DNA of 64,000 nucleotides from Clitoria ternatea (taxonomy: Eukaryota; Streptophyta; Magnoliopsida; Fabales; Fabaceae). The first letter of the stretch is position 1. Every line of letters begins with the position of its first letter. Below, piece by piece: positions 23,457 through 34,054 of this stretch. Location of the stretch: assembly GCA_037962975.1 (NCBI GenBank), contig CM075669.1, forward strand, positions 187,744,501-187,808,500. Reading direction: 5' to 3'. Both the position numbers and the translations under genes were made by a program. The notes below the pieces were generated by a model. That model did no database searches. It worked only from the letters and a program-made list of their open reading frames with translations, and had not been told where the DNA came from.

Positions 23457-24506
23457 TCAAACTCAGGCGTCGAGCTAATGACGTTAAACAAGCGCTTATT
23501 GGGAGGCAACCCAATCTTTTGTGTTTTATTTCTTTGAAAATTTTTCAAAAATAAAAATAAAAATAAAAATAAAAAATAAAAAAGTTTCTGTTTACCTTGT
23601 AGAAGAGTCTCAAACAAAGGCAAACAAAACTGGAGTTGGAGGTTGAGTTCAGAGAGACCTGAGGACATCACCACGCTCAAGCGTGGATAATCTAGCTTAA
23701 GCGAGCCAAGGTAAGTCCTAAACCATCCTCATCAAGCTTAAGCGTGGCACCTCTGCTAAAGAAATTTTCAACAAAATAAACCCGATCTCGCTTAAGCGTG
23801 ACCTATTACGCTTAAGCGAAAGGATCTGGACAGCAATCAGAGGCTGACACGCTCAAAGCAAGACCCCTGCGCCCAAGCGAGAAGTTAAACTAAGCATCAG
23901 ATGGGTGATCACGCTCAAGCGTGATACTTTGGCGCTCAAGCGCAACATACCTGCGCTCAAACATGCGCTCAAGCGAGACATTGATAAAGCATCAGGTATT
24001 AAAACTTTGTTGTATGCTCAAGCGAGATAAAAACCAGCCTGAGCGAGGAAAGCATACCTTGGAGCAATGCCCACACGCTCAAGCGTGATAAACCTGCGCT
24101 CAAGCGCGAAACTCTTACGCCCAAGCGTGACAAAAACACGCTCAAGCGTGAAGTTTTCATTCCCAAACTTTGCATCCAGGCCGATCACGCTCAAGCGTGG
24201 TTATATTGCGCTCAAGCGTGAAGTTTCCATTCTCAAACTTTGCATCCAGATCGATCACGCTCAAGCGTGGTTGTATTGCGCTCAAGCGTGGAATTCAAGC
24301 GTGAGAATGCAAACAGCCCCTGATGCTAATAAATGCAGAATTTTGAAACTGCCCACTCTCTCACTTACATAACCGTTCATTAACCTTCTGACTCTCTAAG
24401 TTTTGTAACTGCCTCTCTTCTCCAATAATTGTCTTTTCACTCTCATTTCATAAGTCGCACTCTTATTTTGCAAGCCATTCTCTCTTGCACTTTCGGATCC
24501 TTCCAG
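23457..24506 (+). repeat. Athila pol-ORF2 spacer with CGCTCAAGCG palindromes
   Basis: Between the gag-pol stop and the likely splice donor lies a non-coding spacer. An A-rich run sits at 23549-23583. From about 23660 to 24300 there are roughly 25 copies, exact and degenerate, of CACGCTCAAGCGTG or CGCTCAAGCGAG, about one per 25 bp. A frame at 24067-24372 is open only because the motif lacks stops. The rest (24300-24506) is C/T-rich. Its place upstream of ORF2 parallels the cluster upstream of the LTR TATA box. Confidence 0.85.
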
Positions 24507-24803
24507 GTAACTACTGCCCTATCCTCTTTTTGAACTAACAGCATATGTGTTAGGGAGGATTTATACCTTTCTTTTTGCACATGTTGATGTCATTTCTCTC
24601 TGTGTTTAATGAATGCTATGATCTATACTTGGTTGTTCCTGAATTGTTAGAGAAAGACATTCAAGGTTTGGTTCTTGTGTTTCACTTTCATTGTAATGCA
24701 TGTCCCTTTTCTATTTCACATTCTTTTAATGCATGCTGAATGTTTGATAAAAGTCCTAAAAGGAAGTATTTTAAGTGCAAAGTGGTTCTTAACCTTCTTG
24801 CAG
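24507..24803 (+). other. Probable intron ahead of Athila ORF2
   Basis: CCAG/GTAACT at 24506/24507 is a good plant donor. CTTCTTGCAG at 24794-24803 is a good acceptor with a pyrimidine-rich, T-rich lead, and is followed at once by the ATG of ORF2. Removal of 297 bases would place the ORF2 start near the 5' end of an exon. Expression of the downstream Athila ORF by splicing is the usual proposal for the family; splicing here is inferred from sequence only. Confidence 0.6.
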
Positions 24804-26106
24804 ATGGCCAGAACCAAGCAAACTGCACCAAATCCCCCTGCCACCACTTCCCCAAAAAGAAGTTCCCGAAAGAACAAGGGCAAAAGACCACGAACAGATA
24901 AACAAGATGATGCTCCAAGATTCAGGAAGCAAGGCAACAGCAAGCGGTATGAAGACATCTCAAATTGGACATTCATACCAGAAAGGAAAGTAGACTTGGC
25001 CTTGGGAGAATGCGATGCCTTCCTGCAGATTATAAGAAGGAGAAATTGGCTAAAAGTATGTTACCCAAGGGAGAAATTTGACCCTGAAGTGGTAAGAGAA
25101 TTCTATGCAAACGCGTGGACAAGAGATGGAGGGGGGAACGAAAAACCTATGTGCGGGGTACATGGCTCTCATATGACAGAGACACCATCAATTTCTACTT
25201 GGGGAACATCATGACCTTAGGAGAAGGGGAAATCTGCGAATATGCTGCCATGGTTGCAAGGAACCAGTTCATTGCCACACATGACCTTGAAGCCGCTATC
25301 TGTGTTCCAGGACACCACTTCCAAATGGGGCAAGGAGAGACACCACTGAGAGTTTTAAGAAGGGACATGACTACTGTTGCTCAAGTTTGGACTTCCTTCT
25401 TATTAGCTAACATAGCACCTAACGCTCATGTTTCTGATTTGATTTTTAGTAGGTGTTATCTCCTATACTGCATTCTGAGAGAGGACATCTCTATTGATCT
25501 AGCCCAAGTACTATCGGATGAAATCCACAAATTTGTGATTTCTGACCAGAAGTACTCCCAGGCAGGTCAAAAGGTAAAAGGGAGTCTTGGTTTTCCTGCC
25601 TTTATCACTGATTTTTGTGCAGCTCATGGTGTTGAGGTACAAGACCTCAAACTAATCAGGCCTTCAATAGACAAACGCTTCATTGAGCGTTACTGCAGCA
25701 ATCCAGCACTCCCTGCAACTGATGCACCTCCTCTACATGCCCCACAAGCAGCACAGCAAACATTCAGCACTGCACCTGCCCACCCCCCCTCAGCACTGAA
25801 GCCAACCTGATTTTACAAGGCATTCACATCCTGAAAGTTCAAAACAGCCATCTCCTAGCCCAGCAGAACGCTCAGCATAGAGGTTTGTTACATGTTCACA
25901 ATGGCCTTTATCATAGCATTCCTGCAGGTCAACACAATCCATGGATGCCACCTGCCCAGTTTGAGGCCCTGCTTGCTTGGCCTGGGGACAGGCCTCCGTT
26001 TGTGGGAGGAGGTGAGGCTACACAGGAGGATAGGCCAGGAACTTCAACTCAGGGACCTCCAGAAAGAGACTTGGGAACAGAGGAGGACTCATCCGAGGAA
26101 GAGTGA
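24804..26106 (+). pseudogene. Athila ORF2, plant-transposon (Transposase_32-like) protein, two frame breaks
   Basis: The reading frame starts at 24804, right after a splice-acceptor-like CAG. An in-frame ATG at 24675 lies inside the likely intron, so I reject it. The N-terminus is MARTKQTA, identical to the histone H3 tail, and is followed by a basic, nuclear-signal-like stretch (KRSSRKNKGKRPR). The body (WTFIPERKVDL, VVREFYANAW, INFYLG, CYLLYCIL) resembles the plant protein domain often found in the extra ORF of Athila; its function is unknown. The acidic tail ends EEDSSEEE. The frame changes at the six-G run 25131-25136 and again at the seven-C run 25783-25789. Pieces read 24804-25214, 25115-25810 and about 25801-26106. 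Both breaks lie in homopolymers of an otherwise young, intact element, so sequencing or assembly error is a real alternative to decay. Confidence 0.75.
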
Positions 26107-27438
26107 AACTTTTTAATGCTTTCAGTTCTTGACAATTAAAATTGCTACTTAGTTTGACAATTTATAGCCTTACTTTACCTTTAGTACATACTTTATCTTT
26201 AGTACAGCACACTTTAGAAATTGTTTGAGATTATATGCCTGTGATTATTCCTATCTGCCTGTGATTATTCTTGTTTGTTTTTGATTATTCCTGTTTTGAT
26301 GATTAAGACTTTGAACATCCCTGAAAACCCCAACCAAAGATTTCACTTTTTGAACAAAGAAAAGTTTCTAAGCAGCACAATGTTTTTAGGCAACAACACT
26401 GATTTTGTTTAGGCAAAATGACTTAATTAAGAACCAAGGAACTGGAATGCATGTATTGTTGCTTGTTTTTATGACTTGAACCCTTTTCTGTTAGAATAAG
26501 GAAGTAACCTTTATATCTTGATGAGAGGTGAGAAAAATCTAAACACTTGAGAGCCTCATTTGAATTTGTTAAATTAGCATTGACTGATTTTCTAATTAAA
26601 CCTTTTTCTTAAGAAACAAGCAAGGAAATGATAAGGCAATTTTGAAAAATAATTAGCCAAGAGCCAAAAAGCTACCCTGATAAAAATATCCGATTTTTTT
26701 GGCAGCCCATCTTTGAGCCATAAAAGCATGAAAATTTTTCTCTGCCCTGAGCTAAGCATAAAAGCAAAAATTCTACCTTACCTGCATGTTCATCTTGAAA
26801 AAGAGCATAAAATAATCTGCATGTTCATCTTGAAAAAGAGCATAAATTAATTTTCTCAAAAGAAGATGAAACAAATGGAGGCAGGAGAAGAAAATGCAGA
26901 AAGAATAAGTAAGCCCTCTAAAGATTGTATAAAAGAGCTGGAGTAAAACAAAAGAAAATTCTGAAGTTTCAATGCAGAAAAGGAGCCCTCTAAATCAACC
27001 AAAAACACTTATGCTCTTCTTTAAAAACATGCGTTTTGAAACCCAGAAAAACCAAAGTTTCTTGTTAACCCAGCCTCATTACACCCTTAAAAGACCTTCT
27101 GATCCTTGCTATTCATTTGAATTTTGGTTTTACTAGAAATGACGGGCAATGTCAAGAGAACATTTCTAATGATGGATGAGCGAAACAGACACAGGGTAAG
27201 AAATAATGAGAAATTCTATATTCTTACAGCAATGGGTTACATGCTTTATGAATAAGGTAATGGTGCATTACATTTTAAGGAATTGGTATTAAGAAAATCA
27301 TTTGCCTAGATATTAAGCCAGATTATTGCCTTTCAAACTTTTGTCTGCAACAGAAACTCAGATTTTTAAATGCTTGTTTTCCCTTTTCAAATCTTCTTGT
27401 TACTTGAGGACAAGCAAAAATCTAGGTTGAGGAGAGTT
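26107..27438 (+). mobile_element. Athila 3' untranslated region and polypurine tract
   Basis: No gene seen. It contains a 35-bp direct duplication (26782-26816 and 26817-26851, TGCATGTTCATCTTG...) and short repeats of CTGTGATTATTC near 26240-26300. The purine-rich AGGTTGAGGAGAGTT at 27424-27438 abuts the 3' LTR and is the likely polypurine tract. Confidence 0.75.
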
Positions 27439-29117
27439 TGATGAGTGCTTATTTTATGATTAAATTCATGGCTCAATTAGAACTATTCTTTTGAATAACT
27501 TAACAAAATTAATAAATAATTGAGCATGATTTTGAGTATAAAGGAAGTATTAAGGAAAGAAGCTTCAAATCTGAAAATCAGGAACAACTTGTCAAAAGCC
27601 TTGAAGAAACCAAGAGCATCAAGCAAAGGACACTTGAGCGTGGTACACTTCACGCCTGAGCGTGGAAGCCACGTTGCCCATGCACCCAAGTGAAACAAGG
27701 AACTCACCAACAGCCCTTCACGCTTGAGCGTGAGCCCGAGCTCGCTCAAGCGTGACTTCATGCATGACTGACGCTCAAGCGTGGCACCAAGAAGCTTAAA
27801 GCGTGACTGAAATGGAAGAAGGAACAGCATCAGGTCATCTCACGCTCAAGCGTGAGCAGGAGCCGCTTGGGCGTGACCTCGATCCCGCTTGAGCGTGGCT
27901 TGAGCGTGGAACACATCTGTGGGGATAGAGGAGCTCGCTTAAAGCGTAACATGCCCAGCTTGAAGCGAAGGATCAAGCATATGCTGAACAAAGGAACCAC
28001 GCTTAGGCGTAGACAAGGAAGCTCAAGCGCAAGACTATTAAAAAGCTTCAGAGCCCTTCACGCTTGAGCGTGACCATCAAGCTCAAGCGTGACTCACACA
28101 GCGTGGGCTCCTTAATTCTTTATTCACCCGTAATGCGATGCAAACTCATCCACTTTCTGCTGTTTCCACCAGTCTCTGAAAGATGCCGCATGGGTTCTAC
28201 GCAAGTGGGTAAGAGAAGCTGAGCCAAAAACTCCTATAAAGCAAGCTGCAAACAGGGCATCAGGATCATCAATCTTCTATCATCTGATACATCAGATTCA
28301 TCCTCTGTATTTTCATACTTTCCATTTTCTGTATTCATTCCTTTGATGGTGAAAATGCAAGGCATGAGTAACTAATCTCCCTTATGGGATTGGCTGTAAT
28401 CCATTCAACACTGAAGTAATGCTGTTGTAAGTTTTTATTGAGTAATGAGATTTGATAAGTTTCTGTATTTCCTTCTGCGTTTAATGCCTGAAAGTACTTG
28501 ATCACTATTTTCTTGTTCTAAGTTTTCTTGAGTATGCTGGGAAGTGACTTTTGAAAGCAGACCCTGAAAGAAGTACTTGTTGTGAGTAGGTAGCCAGGGA
28601 TGGCGTCTAACGCAATAAACGTCAAAACAATCGATCGATAATGCTGGAATGGTTTCCAAAGTGACTGAGGGATCAGCGGTTTGGAAATCATTCTTATGAA
28701 CTTTGTAGTCGAGGGATCGATGCAAATGACTTTGATTGTGACGTAGAACTTATCTTTTCGATTTACTTATATGGAAACTTATGCAGCTTACAGAGGTGAA
28801 GATGTGATGAAGCCAATCCCTGTTTTACAAAACTGATTTTTCCAACATCATTTACTGTTATATTTTGCAGAGTGCTATCCTCTGTTATTTTGTTACTTAC
28901 TGTTTTTCATTCAGCAACATTCACAACAAATCAAAACTGAAACTTTCTGCCTAATCAATTCAAACTAAGATCTTCATTCTAGCACCTCCTCAGTGGAACG
29001 ACAACTATACTATATTACAACTTCTGTGTTTAAACTTGGCACATCCATTTCATTGAGTTCATATTATACAAACTTGATTCTCTTTCAGTAAACTCAATAT
29101 AAGCAAAACATTTACCA
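27439..29117 (+). mobile_element. Athila-type element, 3' LTR
   Basis: 1679 bp, aligned without gaps to 16325-18003 at a constant offset of 11,114. I found a single difference (28683). It is followed by the duplicated target GTTAA. Confidence 0.97.
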
Positions 29118-29122
29118 GTTAA
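29118..29122. repeat. Target site duplication GTTAA, right copy (Athila)
   Basis: GTTAA directly follows TTTACCA. The host leader of element C resumes with CTACTTAAAACCGAA, which fits the TTAGTTAG-rich sequence left of 16320. Confidence 0.95.
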
Positions 29123-29415
29123 CTACTTAAAACCGAATTTGGTTAGGCTTGTCTAGGGTTAGTTAATCACTAGCAACATCCTAGGACAACCATAATCAAC
29201 TTAGGTTAAGGACAACTTAGGATTTACATAAGCAACATAGGACTAACCTAGTTAAAGACAACCTAGGACATTGTTTCCCTTTAGGATAGAAACCTAGTAT
29301 TGATATTTTAGGTTTGTTGAAGTGTTTTTTTCACTTGTATTGCATTCATCTTCCTCGACTAGCTTGTCTATACATACTTTGTTTTTGTCTTGAATTTCTT
29401 TGACAACATTAAAAG
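29123..29415 (+). mobile_element. Element C untranslated leader, part 2
   Basis: Continuation of the C leader after the Athila insertion. It is A/T-rich with degenerate CTTAGG/CCTAGG words and has no gene. It ends with a purine-rich ACATTAAAAG just before the gag ATG. Confidence 0.7.
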
Positions 29416-30829
29416 ATGTCATCTAGTGATAGGGAGAACAAAACCATGCTTCATAACATAATGGATAGCTTAAACAATATTAATGCTAGGCTAACTAATC
29501 TTGAGCATAATGAACCCCCTAGAACTAGGCATAGACAAAGAAATCAAAGACATAACACTAGTGATAATGAGGAAGAAACAAGACAAAGAAGGCACCATGA
29601 ACATAGAAAAGATGACATAGGCTTAAGAGAGGTAAAATTAGAAATTCCCCCATTCAATGGAAAGAGTGACATTGAAGCTTACTTAGAGTGGGAGATGAGG
29701 GTAGAACAAATATTCAACTCTCATCAAATAAAAAATGAAAAAAAAAGTTAGGATTGCAACTCTTTCTTTCCAAAATTATGCCCTAGTTTGGTGGACCCAA
29801 ATTTGTAAGGAGAGAAAAAGAGACAACTTCCCTCCCATAGATGATTGGGTAGACTTAAAAGCTCTCCTTAGGAAAAGATATGTTCCTAACTATTATAGGG
29901 GTGAACTATTAGCAAAGCTTAATAGGCTCACACAGGGCTCCAAATGTGTAGAAGATTACTATAAAGCCTTAGAGATAGCCATGATTAGAGCCAATCTAGA
30001 AGAGGATGAGGAAACCCTAATGCATAGGTTCTTACATGGGCTTAATAAGAACATCAAAAATAGGGTAGAACTCCTTCCACATGTGGATATAGAAGAGTTA
30101 CTCCACCAATGCACCAAAGTAGAAAACCAATTTAAGGAAAGAGAATCCTATAGTGGGGATAACAATAGAGCCTATAAGTCAAAATGGGTAGAAAATAAGG
30201 GTAGGTTTGAGAGAAACCCTAGAGAGCGAGAAGTGGGCACTTCCTCCTCTAAACCCCAAAGTGAGTTACACAAAAATGGCAAAGTCTTTCGCAATCAACA
30301 TGATAAGCATGAACCATCATCAAAACCACAATCCTCTAGATCTTCTTCCATAAAATGTTTTAAGTGTCTTGGAAGAGGACACATTGCTTCAGACTGTCCA
30401 ACAAAAAGAACAATGATTTTAAAAACCAATGGAACCTACTCAAGTCAATCAGAGTCTAATTCTGATTCTCACTATTCAAGTGATGACTCTAGTAGTGATT
30501 CCAGTGACAGTGAGCATATTTTAGGGGATGATGGTGAGTTGTACATGATTAGAAGGTTGCTTGGTAGTCATGTAAAACTCGATGATACAACACAAAGAGA
30601 GAACATCTTTTATACAAGATGTTATATTAATGACAAATTATGTTCTCTCATTGTGGATAGTGGGAGTTGTGCAAATGTTGCAAGCCAAAGACTAGTCAAA
30701 AAGATGGGATTAGAGCTTATAAAAAATCCAAGTCCCTATAAATTACAATGGTTAAATGAAAAAGGGGAAATGGTAGTCAATAAGCAAGTCCTAATCAATT
30801 TCACCATAGGCACATATAGAGATGAAGTC
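29416..30829 (+). pseudogene. gag: Element C gag and start of protease, frameshifted and truncated
   Basis: Gag forms the virus-like particle. The N-terminal part (29416-29751) leads into KLEIPPFNGKSDIEAYLEWE, typical of chromovirus-like plant gag. At a nine-A run (29738-29746) the frame changes and continues from 29735 with ALVWW, CVEDYYKALEIAMIRANLEEDEE and a perfect CCHC knuckle, CFKCLGRGHIASDC (30356-30397). A Ser/Asp-rich linker follows, then the protease site IVDSGSCANV (about 30650). The frame then runs across the break near 30830 and ends with residues encoded by the family M LTR (to 30871). RT, integrase and the 3' LTR are missing. Lineage within the chromoviruses (Reina- or CRM-like) is not certain. 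Confidence 0.85.
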
Positions 30830-31150
30830 AGAAAGAAGAAAAGAAGAGAAACAGAAAGAAGGGAAGTCTAAAGGGAAAGAATGAATGATAGTGTATCCAT
30901 ATATGCATGCACGGAGAGAAGGGAAGAGTGGGGTGGGAAGTCGTGCACAGCAGCAGCCCCCACACGTGTCATACGCACATAGTCATAACTAATCAGCTAT
31001 TGACAACTAATCCCACTCAATCAGCCTTTGTTTCCTTAAGTTAGATTAATTAAACCAATTTTAATTAATAAATAATTTTCCCAACTTAGCAATTATCATT
31101 TTAGTGATTTATTTTCATTCAACAATTAATTATTAAATTGGGATGTTACA
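30830..31150 (-). mobile_element. Family M right LTR, segment 2
   Basis: From AAGAAGAAAAGAAGAG onward it matches 8660-8976 with a few substitutions and ends in GGGATGTTACA. About 20 bp of M LTR that should lie between the two segments are absent, so the loss of the 3' part of C removed some flank too. Confidence 0.93.
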
Positions 31151-31155
31151 GTGGT
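31151..31155. repeat. Target site duplication GTGGT, right copy (family M)
   Basis: GTGGT follows TGTTACA and is followed by GGGTTCTAGTG, exactly as in the uninterrupted LTR c at 60161-60175. Confidence 0.95.
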
Positions 31156-32275
31156 GGGTTCTAGTGAAACCCTAACTTTAATAAATTGGGGAAAGTGTAA
31201 AATGTGAATAGGATGTAACTTTAATGGCGTTAATGATAGGAAATGGCCATTGATGATGATTGATGAATATTGATGATGGTTGTTGGGTTCTCATGAAACC
31301 CTAGCCCTAAGAATTTAGGGAAAATGAATATATTGTAATTTGGGAGGTTATTTGAATGTGGATAGGTGATATTTAAGGTTGAATGTTACTTGAAATGGTA
31401 GAGGAACATTTATGGTGACATCTATAGATAAGTGTTGTTATGAATGTGGAATGTGAGGGATTGGTATGATGAGATTGTGACTTGATGAGGTTCTAGATCA
31501 TTTGTGGTGTGGCATTTAAATTTGAATAATTAATTATGGTTATTGAAGGATATGAGAGCTAAGTTGAATATGGAGTGAGTAATGATGATGTTTAAAGGAT
31601 TGAGGTGATTTGGGATTACATTATGTAATGGATGAGATGATGATGATGTTGGGTTTAGTTAGTCTTTAAGATCTAGAGGATGTTGGCTTTGGGAAAGGAA
31701 TTCCCGAAGCCTAACACAATTGCATAAATTGGTGTTTAGCAAGTTTAGGACTTGATGTTGAGCTTTATGATAAGCTAGCAAATATTTAGAATTATGATGG
31801 TTATTGATTATGTGAATGCACATGTGTATGGTATGTAGATTTTGTTCTGGACTATGTGGCGGAGCTTTCTGAGCATGCATTCGGATTTCGGCTCTTCCCT
31901 CGAGGTAGGAGAGGAGTTTACATTCAAATTGCATGAGTAGATTGATAGTGATTGTTGTATGTGTTCTATACTCATGCTTGCCTTGCCATGTATATATATT
32001 GAAATAATGAGAATGGCAATTTGTTGATTATAAGGATGGTGTATGAGAATAGGTGATGATTGTTATGGAAATGTATACCTATATGTGTAATGATGATAAG
32101 CTTAATTTTAATGAGGTAAATGACTTAGAATGGAAATTGTTGTGTATGAAGATTTGAGACAAGTTTTAAATGTCTATTATGAGGTATATGAAATATGGAA
32201 TTTGGTCAAATTGGTTTTGAATAGATTTTGGTATGTTGAGTTGTGAATTATCATGTTTTCTACACATGATCTGAT

Positions 32276-32766
32276 AATCTTGCTCAAGTGAGATGGATTC
32301 TCGCCCAAGCAAGAACCCCCTGCACCATTATTATGGCCTCTGGCCTAATCTCGCTCAGGCGAGTGAGCTATTCGCTCAAGCGAGACGAGTGTGAAGTGAG
32401 CAGAAGAGACACTGGACGAATCTCGCTCAAGCGGGCGTGGCCGCGCTTGAGCGAGCGAGAGAGGAAATTGATCCTAGATGTTTTTCGCTCAAGCGAGCGT
32501 GAGATGCTTGAGTGAGTATCGGGGTCTGATGCTGGAGCGATTCTCGCTTGAACAAGTTGCTGGAACTGGTGAGCCTCACCCAAGCGAGATGTGTGTGGAA
32601 TGAGGGGATGGCCTCTAGCTGAATCTAGCTTAAGTGAGTGGGTGTCTCGCTCAAGCGAACGAGCATGGAAACGTTGCTGGACAATTTTCGCTGGCGCGAA
32701 GGGGCTCGCCCAAACGAGCTATGTTAAGCTCGCTCAAGCGAGTGAGGGACTCGCTCAAGCGAGTTG
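32276..32766. repeat. CTCGCTCAAGCGAG palindrome cluster in family A LTR b
   Basis: About 16 units in 490 bp, in both orientations, many degenerate. Perfect 6+2+6 palindromes are at 32729-32742 and 32750-32763; TTCGCTCAAGCGAG is at 32371-32384. LTR c has the matching cluster at 61288-61756. Confidence 0.9.
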
Positions 32767-33723
32767 CCCAGAACTGAATGTTGTTTCATTTTCTTGGTTT
32801 TGATTGTGTTAGGCCTTTTTCCCTTATATTGTAAGATGCTTGGGGGGATGTACAAGGATATATAATTATGACCTAACATGGTAGTGTTGGATAATGATTA
32901 AGATGTTGGGATAACTTATCTATGCCAATAATATATAATATGAAACATGAATGTTAACCACCAAGAATGAGATATGTGAGAGCGATGGTAAGGGTTTGAC
33001 GATGAGCTATGAGAGGTACCCTTGGGTGACACAAACCCGTTGTGAGAATGATCGAACGGTGAGGTGGTTGTTATAAACCGAAGTGTCAAAATAATATCGG
33101 TATCGTGCGACAATAAATAATGTAATGATTATTCCTTGTGCAAGAGGACATATGTTATTATTAAATTGTGAAATGTCCTTGCATTTTATAATAAGTGCAA
33201 TATTACATGAGTGGCTCAGAATTGAAGTGATGAGTTGTGGTATCACCACACTAGTTACTAAACAACATTGATAAATGAGATAATGTTGTAATGCCACTAT
33301 GGTTGAATGCAAGTATTGACTTGCCATATGATATGAAATATACGTATATATGATGTTGAGATACAATGTCAAGGACATGGTTGTGTTGGGCATAAGTGTA
33401 ATTGCCATGTATGTGGGGTAATGAATATGCCTCGAATGATTCTAAGTGTGGATTAATACTATGATGTCTGCTATGCCTTTTGATCTCCATGTGTGGATTG
33501 ATATGAAATGATGTTGTGGCCATTGAAATGCTAATTATATGAATGTTGTGCCTTGAAGGGCCTTATGATTTCTTATATGCCAATGATAATAAGATTAAAT
33601 ATACGATATATCCCTAATTGAGACGGTGAGATATCCTTGTGAGGTTGTTGGGCACATGCATTATTGCATTGTTGTATTCATGGCATAGCATGGCATTGAT
33701 AAAGTTTGTTATCATTGAAATGA

Positions 33724-34054
33724 ATCACCTTGCGGGGTACCACAAAGGGTATATCCTAGAGTGAAGACGATGTTATCGTGTTTATGAATATATCACCTTG
33801 CGGGGTGCCACGAAGGTTATATCCCGTAGTGAAGACGATGTTATCGTGTTTATGAATATATCACCTTGCGGGGTGCCATGAACGGTATATCCCAGAGTGA
33901 AGACGATGTTATCGTGTTTATGAATGAATCACCTTGCGGGGTGCCACGAAGGGTAAATCCCGGAGTGAAGATGATGTTATCATATTATTGAATATATCAC
34001 CTTGCGGGGTGCCATGAAGGGTGTATCCCTGAGTGATGTTGGTATTGTGATAAT
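33724..34054 (+). repeat. 68-bp minisatellite of LTR b, left part
   Basis: Five units start with ATCACC from 33724. The array is interrupted by the Ogre/Tat element and resumes at 55183. Confidence 0.93.
34050..34054. repeat. Target site duplication ATAAT, left copy (Ogre/Tat)
   Basis: ATAAT precedes TGTGAACACC and is repeated at 55178-55182. LTR c has one ATAAT in the same minisatellite context near 63175. Confidence 0.95.

Larger units (their letters stand above)
31156..34054 (+). mobile_element. Family A shared middle LTR b, segment 2
   Basis: Matches LTR c from about 60166 to 63170 with scattered substitutions. It contains the CGCTCAAGCG palindrome cluster (32276-32766) and the first part of the 68-bp minisatellite. 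It stops at 34054, where the Ogre/Tat element entered. No gene is seen; short frames on the minus strand (31659-31934, 33007-33523) recur in LTR c only because the DNA is duplicated. Confidence 0.92.

Noticed and set aside
24067..24372. 101-codon frame in the Athila spacer
   Set aside because: It is a translation of the CGCTCAAGCG motif array, with no domain and in a non-coding place.
31659..31934. 91-codon minus-strand frame conserved at 60669-60944
   Set aside because: Conservation follows from duplicated LTR DNA. There is no domain, and neighbouring non-coding sequence is just as conserved.
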